Shown: piece after piece, positions 11,248 through 20,714 of the stretch
How positions within the stretch are numbered: the stretch's first letter is position 1
How the letters are laid out: every line of letters starts with the position of its first letter
Origin: Gracilaria vermiculophylla
Taxonomy: Eukaryota > Rhodophyta > Florideophyceae > Gracilariales > Gracilariaceae
Reading direction: 5' to 3'
Length of the DNA stretch: 64,000 nucleotides
NCBI GenBank assembly: GCA_019155205.2
Contig: JAHNZQ020003147.1
Coordinates: forward strand, 1,213,293-1,277,292
The notes under the pieces: generated by a model
Told to the model about the DNA's origin: nothing
What the model saw: the letters and a program-made list of their open reading frames with translations, nothing else
Database searches by the model: none
Position numbers and translations under genes: made by a program

Positions 11248-12930
11248 CCACCGGATCACAGCCACGTCGTCCACATCCTCTTCTTGCTCGTCCTCCTCCA
11301 GCCTCCCTCCCCCCAGCCCGTCCACGCCGCCGTCGCGCGCGTCGCCCTCCCTCTCGCCCAGCTCTTTCGCCACCGGCGACTCCCACGGCTCCTCCTCCAC
11401 AAAGCTGATGCGCCCCTTGTCGCTGCCCGGCAGCACCTTGGCCAGCGACTCCACCGGCACGTCGTAGCCCGACAGAAACGCCCGTCCGCCGTCCATCATT
11501 TTCTCGATCAGCACGCCCACGCCCACCACCGACGCGTGCGCCATCTTGGCCAGCTTGAACAGCGCCTCCGCCGTGGACCCGCCCGCCAAAAAGTCGTCAA
11601 TGATCAGCACGCGGTCCCCCGCCTCCAGGTACTCGCACGACACAATCAGCTCGTTGCTGGTGCCCTTGGTGGCCGAGCGGTACGTCGTCTGGTATGAATC
11701 GCTGATTGTGATAGGGCGGCTCTTTCGCGCAAACACCAGCGGGATGCCCAGCCTCCTGGCCGTTGGCAGCCCCGCAATGAGCCCGGTGGACTCCACCGTC
11801 AAAATTTTGTTGGGCATCGTGTGTCGCAGCCTCTCGGCCAGCTCCTCGCCGCACACCTCCATGAGCTCGGTGTCGACCATGTGGTTCAAAAATGATGACA
11901 CTTTGATAATGCCGTCGCCCAGCATCTTGCCCTCGCGCAGAATGCGCTCCTTGAGCATGGTGGCGCCCACCAGCGGCTTGCAGCTCTGCTGCGCGTCGGC
12001 GCCGCGCGCGGCCGAGCCGTACTGCGCCGGCGCGTCGAACGTGAGCTTGAGTTGGCGCGACAGCTGCATGAACAAATCGTCCAGCGCCGAGGTGATGGCG
12101 ATGGTCGCGTGGTGCGGCGCGGCAAACGCCATGGCAACGCTGGCCGAGCCGCTGCTCACGATCTGCATCTCGCCGTCAAAGTACGCGACGGCGCTGTGGA
12201 ACGTGACCATGCGGTTCTGGTCGGAGATGGGGCGCACGCGCTCAATCATGGACTGCGCCTCGCTGGGCACGTCCCTGGTGTAGTAGCCGTGCTGCATGGA
12301 CTTGTTGATGGTGGGCGAGGACTTGGGCGCCTCAATGGTCATGTCGTGAAACTCGGCAATGGCCGGCAGCCCCGTGGCGTCGTACACGGCGTTGGCCTTG
12401 ACGAGGGCGACGTCGTGGATGGCGGCGTTGCGAAAGGCATCTTGACAGCCGGGCACGGGCTCAAAGTCGGCAAAATTGTGCTCAATGAGAATGGCGACGC
12501 GAGAGTACTGGTTCCTGAGTTCCCTTGCCTTGGTGGGGTCGACGGCCAGGGCCCACACGTCGGAGTAGCCGTCGGGGTTGTCGGCGGCAATGTAGAGGGC
12601 GGACGAGACCAAGCCGGCCTCCTTTTGCTCCCGGTACTCGTGCAAGCTGGGCGAGTGCAGAAAAGGGACAGCGCAGCTGGGGTGAGACGGCTGGGGCGTG
12701 TGGTCGGGGTGGGCGTCGGGGCGCGAGGACGGCGGCGGCGGCGAAGGTTGGGGCGGTTGTTGAGGGTGGGCGGCGCGGGAGGGGGGCACGGGCTCGGCAT
12801 GGTGGGCAGCGTCGGGAGGGGACACGCCCGCGCGAACAACGCGGGGCGGTCTGCGGGCGCATCGCGCGCGGCGGGCGGGGGACGCGCGCGGCGCGGCGCA
12901 TGGTGGCGACGACGACGTCACAAAAGCCAT
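11107..12930 (-). CDS. Plastid-targeted xanthine phosphoribosyltransferase fused to an unrecognised N-terminal domain
   Basis: 607 residues from the ATG at 12930. The N terminus (MAFVTSSSPPCAAP..., with Arg-rich stretches) looks like a red-lineage plastid transit peptide with Phe near the start. Residues about 120-310 form a folded-looking region I do not recognise. From about 325 (MLKERILREGKMLGDGIIK) to about 515 it matches bacterial xanthine phosphoribosyltransferase (Xpt), which makes XMP from xanthine and PRPP. The PRPP loop RVLIIDDFLAGGST lies at about 440-453, and VVGVGVLIEK follows. The tail (about 545-607) is acidic, with an Asp-Glu repeat coded by (GTCCTC)n-type DNA on the plus strand. 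XPRT is mainly bacterial, so transfer or endosymbiotic origin is plausible inference. The catalytic-domain call is strong and the start moderately sure. Confidence 0.88.
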
Positions 12931-14686
12931 GGGGGGCGACGGCGGCGGCGGCTGCGGCGGCGCGTGGCGGTGGCGACCCGCGTGGCGAGATGCGCGCGCG
13001 CTGGCGCCGTGGCTCTGTGGCGCTGAGGCGCTGTCGCCGCGCGCGCGCTTGGGCAGCGAAGGCAGCGTGCATTGCGTGGCATGCGTGGCAACGTGGCGTG
13101 GCGCTGAGCCGACGGCGCTATAAAAGAGCGCCGATTGCGCGCCGGCGCCGGCAGCGCGCGGCGCGGCGAGAGCGGGCGCGTCGCAAGCGGCGGCAGTCGG
13201 CGCATCTGGCGCCGCGGGGCGGCCGCGTGGGCCGCGCCCGCACGTGAGCGCGCCGCGCTTTGATGGCGCCGACGCGCGCTCGATGGAGAGAGAGCGTGAC
13301 CGATTGGTGCGTATTCCCCGCGCCTCGCAACTCCGCCTCGCCAACGCCGGCGCCGCTCAGAGGATGATCACCGTATTTGCTACTCTTGAAGCGCGTGTGA
13401 CCTGTGACGTCCTCGCGATGACGATTGATTACCACTTTAATCTTCACACCAAGATCGATGATGAGCGTCGTTTCGCTGTTGCTGCGCTTGCCCGTCTCTG
13501 TTGTGCCGCTTCCGTGCGCTGACCAGTTTTTTTTTGAGCGCTGTCATCTTCGTGGCGCTAATGCACATTGCTTGCTTCATAGTCTGCTCGTTGCATGCGG
13601 CCGCCGCCGCCGCGTGACTGCAAGCCATTCTTGCTTGCGTGCGCATTTCTTTGCGCATCAACACTGCTTTGAGCCGAGCCCGCCATGCGTGTGGACGTGG
13701 TTATCATGAAATCGCGCCACCAAAAGCAATGGACGGCGCAAGCACGCCCAGCGCTTTCGCCCTTTAGCGAGTCGCTCAAGCCGGGTACTCAAACAAGTGC
13801 CCTTCATTGTTCCCCTTTGCGCTTGATGTGCCAGTCGCGCAACGTTGATGTAATGTTGTCATCGTAGCCACTGGCTGTTGTACCATAGCGTCGCGCAACA
13901 TGGCCGCCATGTGTCGTGCGTCATAAACATGACAACTTATATACTCACTGCGCTGCCGCTACTGAGGGGCGGCGTGTGGCGCACGGCTTGCCGCTGTTGC
14001 AGCAGCGCGCGTGGCTGCTCGCTGCACCAATACAACAAGCACCTGCGCGCCAAGCCGAAAGCGTCTAGCATCCGCGCGCTCGGCCCGTTTGAATGGCTGT
14101 TCCGAATCAACTGCATGCTGCATGCAACGCTGCCGACGCGTCGCGCCGTGCGCCTCGCTGCGGCGCGCACGGCCGCGCCGCGTGCGCGAGCGCCATTCGC
14201 CCGTCTCCAGCCCGCACAGCGCCCAAGGCGCGCCTCCGCGCCTCCGCGCCTCCCGGCGGCTGGCGCCGCCGCGCGTCGCCGACGCCTCTGCCGCCTTCGC
14301 GCGCTGCGCTTGTCGCGCGCGCCGTTGCGACACAGAGCGCGCGCCAATGATGTGCGGCGCGCGCCCATTGCGGCGCCGTCACGTGGTTGGCAGGAAGCCG
14401 CCGCTTTTCGCTGGCTGTTCCTTTAGCACCGCTGCGCCGCCAACGCGACGCCGCGCCGCCGCGAGCCGCCGCGAGCACGCCATTGTCGATCCGCCGCCGT
14501 CGTCGCCTTCTCTTCCGCCGCCATTGCCGATCCGCCGCCGCCTCACCCGCCGCCGCCGCTTCGGCCGCCGCCGTCGTCGCCTTCTCTTCCGCCACCGCCG
14601 CCGCCGCCGCCGTCGTCACCTTCTCTTCCGCCGCCTTTGCCGATCCGCCGCCGCCGCTTCGGCCGCCGCCGTCGTCGCCTTCTCTT

Positions 14687-14717
<31 letters not shown>

Positions 14718-15222
14718 CGCTGCCCGTTGTGAGTTTCCGCGGTTACCGCAGTCGCCGCGCTCCTACCGCCAACGGCGTGCGATCGCGAGCGCGTGTGGCG
14801 GCAAGCACGTGCCACTGTAAAGTTGCATATTGGCGCACCGCAGCACGTGACCACGGTTCACCCCCCCTCCCCCCCCCGGTTACTGACTGACTGAGCGCTG
14901 ACGCACGTGCTTCGCCGCTGGCCATCGCATGGTGCAATGCCCCCCAACAACCAACAACGTACCACGCTCGTCGTGAAGCTCCGCTCCTCGCTTGGTCCGT
15001 GCCCAGTGCAAGCGCTGCTCCCACCCACACTTGTTTTTTTTTTTTTACCTCTACGCTAAAGAGTAAAACATGAGGACGCTGGCCGCTGCTGCACCACAGT
15101 CGCCGCACCGCAGTCGCTGGATTGCTGCTCCATCGGTGAGTATATACACAAAAAAAAACACACACACATGCGCACACACACACACTCATCACGGAAAGAA
15201 CTAACTGTGTGCTGGCAAGCAG
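12931..15222. other. 2.3-kb intergenic region between the zinc-finger and XPRT-fusion genes
   Basis: No supported gene. It holds the GC-rich promoter of the XPRT-fusion gene (12931-13300), a plus-strand TATA-like box at 13119, and a CCG/CGC-rich block at about 14440-14730 with CCGCCG repeats. Short A and T runs and (CA)n sit near 15030-15185, in the 3' flank of the zinc-finger gene. Long open frames through 13940-14890 are Arg/Ala/Pro strings caused by composition. Confidence 0.5.
13119..13126 (+). promoter_or_regulatory. TATA-box-like TATAAAAG
   Basis: A perfect TATAAAAG in an otherwise very GC-rich region, oriented to the plus strand, away from the XPRT-fusion gene that starts at 12930 on the minus strand. 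No convincing plus-strand gene follows, so its role is uncertain. Confidence 0.3.
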
Positions 15223-15915
15223 CTATTTGCGGAGGCGAGAGTGGTGCCTGAGGTACGACGACGACGACGACGACGACGAGTGCGAGCCCGAGCGGTGAAA
15301 CGACGATGTGGACGTCAGCACGGGCTGTTGCGACGACGAGCGCGACGACGAGCCCATGGTGGCGGCGGCGCGAGCGGCCGCGGCCGCGGCGGCCGACGAC
15401 GACGACGACGGCACGTGGCTGAGCCCGTGCACCTGCTTCTGGTGCCTGGTCAGCCCGTCGCGCAGCACAAAGCTCTTGGAGCACAGCGAGCACTCGAACT
15501 CGCGCACGCCGCTCTCGCGCTTCTCGTGCTTGGTGAGGTTGCCCTTCTCGGCGAAGGCGGCGCCGCACTTCTTGCACACGTGCTTGCGGATCTTGAGGTG
15601 CTTGGAGTTGATGTGCTTCTGCAGGTCGCCGCGCGACTTGGAGCGGAAGTCGCACGAGTCGCAGCGGTGCTTGCGATCGGGCGAGTCCACGTGCAGGCGG
15701 TGGCGCGCGGAGGAGGACAGGGGGGGCGTGGGGTGCGGCGGGGGGAGCGCTCGGGAGGGGGGGGCGGAGGCGGAGGCGTGCGCCAGGGGGTAGGGCGGTG
15801 CCGAGTCGATATCCATGGGCGACGGCTGCGGCGCTGGCTCGTGGTCGTTGAGGATGTACGACATCTTGAGTTTGTGCGAAGCGGAGGCGGAGGCAGAGGC
15901 GGATCTGTGTGCCAT
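15223..15915 (-). CDS. C2H2 zinc-finger protein with three fingers, the middle one degenerate
   Basis: 230 residues from the ATG at 15915 (CCCATGGCACAC). The N-terminal third is a Ser-Ala repeat followed by a Pro-rich stretch. Three fingers follow. Finger 1 (CDSC ... H-x4-H) and finger 3 (CSLC ... H-x4-H) are complete. Finger 2 (CKKC ... HEKRE) keeps Cys, Cys and the first His but has Glu where the second His belongs. The C-terminal third is Ser- and Ala-rich homopolymer. Probably a nuclear DNA- or RNA-binding regulator; no target is inferable. The frame stays open upstream through poly-proline (the poly-G tract on the plus strand) and the assembly gap, so the true 5' end could be affected by misassembly. 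Confidence 0.8.
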   Translation of the reverse strand: MAHRSASASASASHKLKMSYILNDHEPAPQPSPMDIDSAPPYPLAHASASAPPSRALPPPHPTPPLSSSARHRLHVDSPDRKHRCDSCDFRSKSRGDLQKHINSKHLKIRKHVCKKCGAAFAEKGNLTKHEKRESGVREFECSLCSKSFVLRDGLTRHQKQVHGLSHVPSSSSSAAAAAAARAAATMGSSSRSSSQQPVLTSTSSFHRSGSHSSSSSSSSYLRHHSRLRK

Positions 15916-15945
15916 GGGGGGATGGTGCGGAGGAGACGAATGGTT

Positions 15946-15981
15946 GGGGGGGGGGGGGGGGGGGGGGGGGGGAGGGGGGGT

Positions 15982-16072
<91 letters not shown>
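15946..16072. repeat. Poly-G tract (poly-C on the minus strand)
   Basis: About 127 bp of nearly pure G on the plus strand, broken only by single A and T bases near 15973 and 15981. About 90 uninterrupted G follow. It lies immediately upstream of the zinc-finger start and near an assembly gap, so its length is unreliable. Confidence 0.95.
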
Positions 16073-16077
16073 CGCGG

Positions 16078-16178
16078 GGGGGTAGGGCGGTGCCGAGTCG
16101 ATATCCATGGGCGACGGCTGCGGCGCTGGCTCGTGGTCGTTGAGGATGTACGACATCTTGAGTTTGTGCGAAGCGGAG
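16078..16178. repeat. 101-bp exact duplicate of 15786-15886, ending at the assembly gap
   Basis: The sequence from GGTAGGGCGGTGCCGAG to GTGCGAAGCGGAG occurs identically at 15786-15886, inside the zinc-finger coding region, and again here, directly before the Ns. The two copies flank the poly-G tract. Most likely an assembly artefact, where contig ends overlap around a homopolymer. Confidence 0.9.
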
Positions 16179-16278
16179 NNNNNNNNNNNNNNNNNNNNNN
16201 NNNNNNNNNNNNNNNNNNNNNNNNNNNNNNNNNNNNNNNNNNNNNNNNNNNNNNNNNNNNNNNNNNNNNNNNNNNNNN
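16179..16278. other. Assembly gap (100 N)
   Basis: Exactly 100 N, the conventional placeholder for a gap of unknown size. Open frames that cross it are not meaningful. Confidence 0.99.
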
Positions 16279-17005
16279 GGGGGGGTGGATGGGAGGGTGA
16301 GAGTGAGGGGTGAGGGTGAGAGTGAGGGTGAGGGAGGTGGGAGAAGAAGGAGAATGAGGTGAAGAGACGGAGGGGAGGGGGGATTTGCGGGGCGGCGGGA
16401 GGGGGGGAAACGGGGCGCCCGATTTGGGCAGATTGGGGCAGCTTAAGAGCGGGCGAGACTCGGAACTGACGTGGTGATGCAGCGCGCTTGCGTGCTGCGG
16501 CGGCTCGCGTCGGCGTGACAGCGCGCTGTATGTGGCGGCGCGGCGGTTGCGCGCGCGCGTGGTACGTGCTTGCGCGACGCAGCCATTGGGCAGCGCCTTC
16601 GTGCTCACGCGGCGCAACAGCCAATGGCGCGCCGCGCCGCGCCGCCACGCGCCGTCGCGCGCGCACCACGCGCCGGAAAGCGTGGCGCGCTTACTGTGTA
16701 AGCCCAGGGTTTTGAACTGGCGGCTGATCGCGCTCGCGCCGCAGTGCGCGCCGAGCACGTGAGCGCGCTCGTGGCGCGCGCCGCCGTCGAAACACATGGC
16801 CCACTCCGCCAGCGCAGCGGCGCGCGTGCTGCCCACGCGGCCACGTGGCCACGCCGCCCGCGTGTGCAGCGCGCGCCGCCCCGCTGCCACTGCGCAGTCA
16901 ACTCGCGCGCCGCCTGTGTGCGCCGCCTCGCGCTCGCGCCGCCAAGTCGCGCCGCGCCGCGCCGCGCCGCACGCCGTCGCCTGTCGCCGCCGAGGAGCGC
17001 GCGCC
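16279..17005. promoter_or_regulatory. Divergent promoter region between the zinc-finger (-) and cysteinyl-tRNA synthetase (+) genes
   Basis: It begins with a purine-rich G/A tract (16279-16420, GAGGGT-like repeats) and continues as GC-rich DNA. From 16796 the frame of the synthetase is open with a Met and an Arg/Ala/Ser-rich translation. That could be an alternative presequence or mere composition. Confidence 0.5.
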
Positions 17006-18970
17006 ATGGCCTCCCCCACCGCCGTCCCCAGCAACCACTTCCCGTGGCACGGCCCGTCCGACCTATCCGCCGCCAAGCTGCGCGTCTTCAACAGCTTCAC
17101 GGCCTCCAAGGTGCCGCTCGTCCCCAACCGCCCCGACTCCAACCTCCTCACCTGGTACATCTGCGGCCCCACCGTGTACGACTCCGCCCACATCGGCCAT
17201 GCCTCCAACTACGTCCGCTTCGACATCGTGCGCCGCCTGCTGGCCGACTACTTCGGCTACCACCTGCGCGTCCAGATGAACATCACCGACATCGATGACA
17301 AGATCATTCGCCGCGCCAACGAGCGCGCCATCCCGTTCCACCAGCTGGCGCGCCACTACGAGGCCGAGTTCATGCGCGACATGGCCGCCCTCAACGTCCT
17401 GCCCCCGCACTACCTCACGCGCGTCTCCGAGTACATCCCGGACACCGTCGCCTACATCCAGCGCATCATCCACAACGGCTTTGCGTACGAAAGCGCCGCT
17501 TCCGTGTACTTTGACACCACCGCCTTTGTTCGCGCCGGCCACCACTACGGCAAGCTCGAGCCCTCCTCCGTCGGTAACCACGCGCTCATCGCGGAGGGCG
17601 AGGGCGCCCTCACCGCCGCCGACGACGCCGTTGCCGCGCAGAAAAGGGCCCCGGGCGACTTTGCCCTGTGGAAGGCCAGCAAGCCCGGTGAGCCCTCGTG
17701 GCAGTCCCCGTGGGGCATGGGCCGCCCGGGCTGGCACATCGAGTGCTCCGCCATGGCCTCCACCGTTCTCGGTCCTGTCATCGACATCCACGTGGGCGGC
17801 GAGGATCTGCGCTTCCCGCACCACTCCAACGAGGTCGCGCAGGCGGAGGCGTACCACGACAGTCACCAGTGGGTCAACTACTTCTTGCACTCGGGCCATC
17901 TGCACATAGAAGGCTTGAAAATGTCCAAGTCGCTCAAGAACTTTATCACCATCGAAAAGTGGCTCAAAACATACAATCCTCGCCAAATACGCCTCGCCTT
18001 TTTGCGCCACCGCTACAACGCCCCCATGAACTACACCGACAAAGGCATGCAGGAGGCCATCAACCTGGACAGAAGCTTTATCGACTTTTTCGGCACGCTC
18101 AAGGCCGCTTTGCGCGCCATTTCCAAGCGCGACATCAAGACCGCCGCTCTGCGCTGCACCGATGCGGACACGGCGCTGTTCGCTCAGCTCGGTCACTGCC
18201 AGCGGGCAGTGCATGACGCTCTGGCGGACAACTTTGACACCCCATGCGCTCTGCGCGAAATCCAAAACCTTGTGCGCGCCACCAACAGTTACATGGCAGC
18301 GCAGGGCGAGCGTGCCAACGACCTGCCGCTGCAGAGTATTGGCCGCTATGTGACCAGAATGTTCAAGGTGTTCGGGCTGGTTGTTGGTGGCGGCGACATT
18401 GGCTACGGCGAAGACGCCTCTGCAGCAGCGCAGTCGCGCGAGACGGTACTGAGTCCGGTGCTCGATGCGTTTTGCCAGTTTCGCGACAGCGTCCGCCTCA
18501 CGGCTCGCGGAGACAAATCTGAAGCCATCGGCAAGATTCTTTGTCTTTGCGATGCAGTGAGGGACGAGATGTTGCCTCCGCTGGGCGTCAGACTTGAGGA
18601 TCGCGGTGTGGAACAGCCTTCGGTGTGGAAGATGGAGGACGCCGCGTCGCTCGTCATGGAGATCGAGCGGAAGAAGGAGGCCGAGGTGGAGCGAAGGGAG
18701 GCAAAGGCCAGGAAAAAGGCTGCGCTCGAGGCCAGGCTACGGGACGAGTTGGAGAAGGGCAAGGTGTCTCCCGCGGACATGTTCCGCGGCGGGGAGTATG
18801 CTGGCAAGTATTCTGAATACGACGATGCCGGCATGCCGACCAAGGACTGTGAAGGAAAAATGCTGTCCAAGTCTGCGCTCAAAGGCTTGGCAAAGGCCAA
18901 GCAGCGGCAGCAAAAGCTGTACGATAAATATCTTGCCTCTGTTGCCAAGGAGAGTGCAAATGGGAGTTGA
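17006..18970 (+). CDS. CARS: Cysteinyl-tRNA synthetase
   Basis: 654 residues from the ATG at 17006 (GCGCCATGG). A class I synthetase that charges tRNA-Cys. Seen in sequence: zinc-ligand Cys and first signature YICGPTVYDSAHIGH (C53; HIGH at 62-65), NITDIDDK, GWHIECSAMAS, VGGEDLRFPHHSNE (metal and cysteine pocket), and KMSKS at 305-309. The C-terminal region is charged and helical, with Lys/Glu/Arg-rich segments and the eukaryotic-style motif DMFRGGEYAGKYSEYDD. It resembles the cytosolic eukaryotic enzyme. The reading frame is also open upstream to a Met at 16796, which would add 70 Arg/Ala-rich residues that could act as an organelle presequence. I prefer the 17006 start but dual initiation is possible. 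Confidence 0.95.
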   Translation: MASPTAVPSNHFPWHGPSDLSAAKLRVFNSFTASKVPLVPNRPDSNLLTWYICGPTVYDSAHIGHASNYVRFDIVRRLLADYFGYHLRVQMNITDIDDKIIRRANERAIPFHQLARHYEAEFMRDMAALNVLPPHYLTRVSEYIPDTVAYIQRIIHNGFAYESAASVYFDTTAFVRAGHHYGKLEPSSVGNHALIAEGEGALTAADDAVAAQKRAPGDFALWKASKPGEPSWQSPWGMGRPGWHIECSAMASTVLGPVIDIHVGGEDLRFPHHSNEVAQAEAYHDSHQWVNYFLHSGHLHIEGLKMSKSLKNFITIEKWLKTYNPRQIRLAFLRHRYNAPMNYTDKGMQEAINLDRSFIDFFGTLKAALRAISKRDIKTAALRCTDADTALFAQLGHCQRAVHDALADNFDTPCALREIQNLVRATNSYMAAQGERANDLPLQSIGRYVTRMFKVFGLVVGGGDIGYGEDASAAAQSRETVLSPVLDAFCQFRDSVRLTARGDKSEAIGKILCLCDAVRDEMLPPLGVRLEDRGVEQPSVWKMEDAASLVMEIERKKEAEVERREAKARKKAALEARLRDELEKGKVSPADMFRGGEYAGKYSEYDDAGMPTKDCEGKMLSKSALKGLAKAKQRQQKLYDKYLASVAKESANGS

Positions 18971-19819
18971 GGCTGCATTGACCTGTCATTGCTTGATGCA
19001 CGAGCTCTGTGCGGCGTTGTGACTCTCGGGCGCAAGATACGTAATTTTTTTTTATTGCTGCGCTTCTGGCCACATGTGCTTGTTTGCATATCTGATCCTT
19101 GTACCGTAGCGCAGTGGAAAGCTAATTCTCCTTTGTAAATATGCGTGCGGTGTCACGAGCCGGATGACAAAAATTCATGGGATCTTACACTGCGTTTACT
19201 CCTCGGTTGTGCACGTCAACAGGAACACGACGGCGGAAACAAGAAACGCTTCAGATTCAAATCTCTCTAAATTGAAATCTGTCTCAATAGTTGAGCTGCG
19301 TTTGCAGTCCAAATCAGACACACGCAATGAAGCCCTAGCTAGCTGGGATGTTTAAACGTTAGGGTAGTGTGTGACTCTACGTGATTTTGATTTGGTTGGG
19401 AATCGCTTGAAACCCTCGCTTCGTCAGCTTTCAGCGTGGCGGAGTGGAGGATGAGATTGTGGCGGAGGACATCTTGGCTTAGAAGCGAGCACCAGAAAAA
19501 CAGAATGATGGCACAGTTCCTGGGGGTGTAGGGATACAGGGGGAGCGTTGCCACCCCACAGTCGCTCGCCTTTTCGTCGCCCTAGAACAGCGCCGTGACT
19601 TGCCTCAACGCAGCTCAAATCGGGCCAATGTGTGCGCGGCGTCCTGCCAATTTGACTCGAGCACACGACTTGACGGGTATGGTCATTTATTTGACGCAAC
19701 AAGAAAACTTTGCACTACGACGTCACTCCTAACCTGTTTCAACCTGATGCCAAGGAACTGGAAAAACAATTTGCAGCCTGTTCTGACGTAATCGTCATGC
19801 AATATGAAAGGCAGGGCGC
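18971..19819. other. Intergenic between convergent cysteinyl-tRNA synthetase and CBM48 genes
   Basis: Less GC-rich than the surrounding genes. No family, tRNA or repeat recognised. It should contain both 3' untranslated regions. Small frames such as 19424-19702(-) have no support. Confidence 0.5.
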
Positions 19820-20329
19820 TCACTTCTTGGAAAAGAAACCCCCACCCTTCTTTTTCCTGCTAGCACTGGAATCGATACTGGCAGAACTGGCGCGAGAGTC
19901 CCGCCTTTGCGGCCGATTTCCGCCCTTCGATCGAGCGTCCTCCGAGGTTCCGAGATCCGGTTCCGGCAACACGTATCTTACATTGTTCAAACTGGTTTCA
20001 TCAATGCCTATTGTGGGGTGCCTTTCGGAATGCTTCCATTCTCCGTCTACAATAAATTTAAACTCGTGCGGACCTGGCGGCACGGGCGTCACCACCGACC
20101 ACGTTCCTGCACCCTCATGAAACATTTGAATAGCCTTCCAGTCATTCCAGTCTCCTGATAGTTGCACGTCATCTTTGGCACCGTCGGCAAACACAAATTC
20201 CGTCTTGACGCCTTCCGGCGCTGAGGGTTTTCTGCGCAGCAGAATGGACAGGGAGCAAGGTCAGCGCTTGGGTGAAAAGGGCATCGAGTTAATTTGCAAA
20301 ACTTACTTGCTGCCGCCGCCGCGAAACAT
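19820..20329 (-). CDS. Small CBM48 / AMPK-beta-type glycogen-binding-domain protein
   Basis: Two exons on the minus strand: 20329-20307 and 20231-19820, giving 144 residues. Exon 1 encodes MFRGGGS, then splits a Lys codon (phase 2). Without the splice, the reading frame upstream of the acceptor meets a TGA. Residues about 17-95 are a CBM48/E-set domain: TEFVFADGAKDDVQLSGDWNDW, then GTWSVVTPVPPGPHEFKFIV, DGEW and a terminal NNVRYV, as in AMPK beta and related starch/glycogen-binding domains. The C-terminal 45 residues are Ser/Arg/Lys-rich and end KKKGGGFFSKK. There is no AMPK-beta C-terminal (ASC) domain, so it is not a full kinase beta subunit. Binding to floridean starch or another alpha-glucan is inference. 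Confidence 0.85.
20232..20306 (-). other. Spliceosomal intron (75 nt), phase 2
   Basis: On the minus strand the donor is CAA|GTAAGT (intron starts at 20306), with a pyrimidine-rich stretch before the acceptor CTGCGCAG (intron ends at 20232). Joining restores AAA AAA CCC TCA and an uninterrupted 144-residue frame from a clean ATG. Confidence 0.85.
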
Positions 20330-20714
20330 GATATTCGATTGTCCGGGAGCACAGGGCGGACACTGCCAACGTCAGAGCAAGGCCCCAGCCGCTTTAAAGT
20401 GGCACCGTCCGGCACCGAATGTTCGCCCACCCACGACGACCCACGATTCAACTCGGTCAGCTTCCCGAAAGTGCCACCCCACCAAAACGATTACAGTCCC
20501 AAGACTGGAAACGAGACACTTGGCAGTGATGAGGTGGACGCGATTGCCCACGTCTCACACGTGTTATTCGACACCACGCCTCTTGGTTCCAACCTCCACT
20601 GTTCCCAACATTGGTCCTCGCCCTCAGCAAGGAGTCTTAGCGGCACCCTTGAGACTCGCTCTTAAGGATTCATCTTAACTGCCTGTTTCGAACGATTGCT
20701 GTTTTCCAACAGAA
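20330..20714. promoter_or_regulatory. 385-bp bidirectional promoter between CBM48 (-) and RPT1 (+)
   Basis: The two ATGs face away from each other with only 385 bp between them, so both promoters lie here. No TATA box is obvious. The base composition is balanced, unlike the very GC-rich promoters elsewhere in the window. Confidence 0.6.

Noticed and set aside
10371..11697. Long plus-strand open frames (345 and 352 codons) over the XPRT-fusion/WD40 promoter
   Set aside because: Arg/Ala/Pro/Gly strings antisense to two genes with clear families; open only because the DNA is G/C-rich.
12052..13247. Plus-strand frames of 324 and 240 codons opposite the XPRT-fusion gene
   Set aside because: Mirror-image shadows of the minus-strand coding sequence, no motif of their own.
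13283..13522. Possible small plus-strand gene following the TATAAAAG at 13119
   Set aside because: About 79 residues with no family resemblance; the TATA box alone is too weak.
13878..14890. Overlapping plus and minus frames of 120-270 codons
   Set aside because: Composed of CCG/CGC repeats translating to Arg/Ala/Pro/Ser strings in all frames.
15056..17208. Minus-strand frames of 537 and 661 codons running through poly-G and the N gap
   Set aside because: They include 34 X residues and long poly-Pro; only the part from 15915 downward is a real protein.
17063..18265. 400-codon minus frame opposite cysteinyl-tRNA synthetase
   Set aside because: Val/Gly/Ala-rich antisense shadow of a highly conserved gene.
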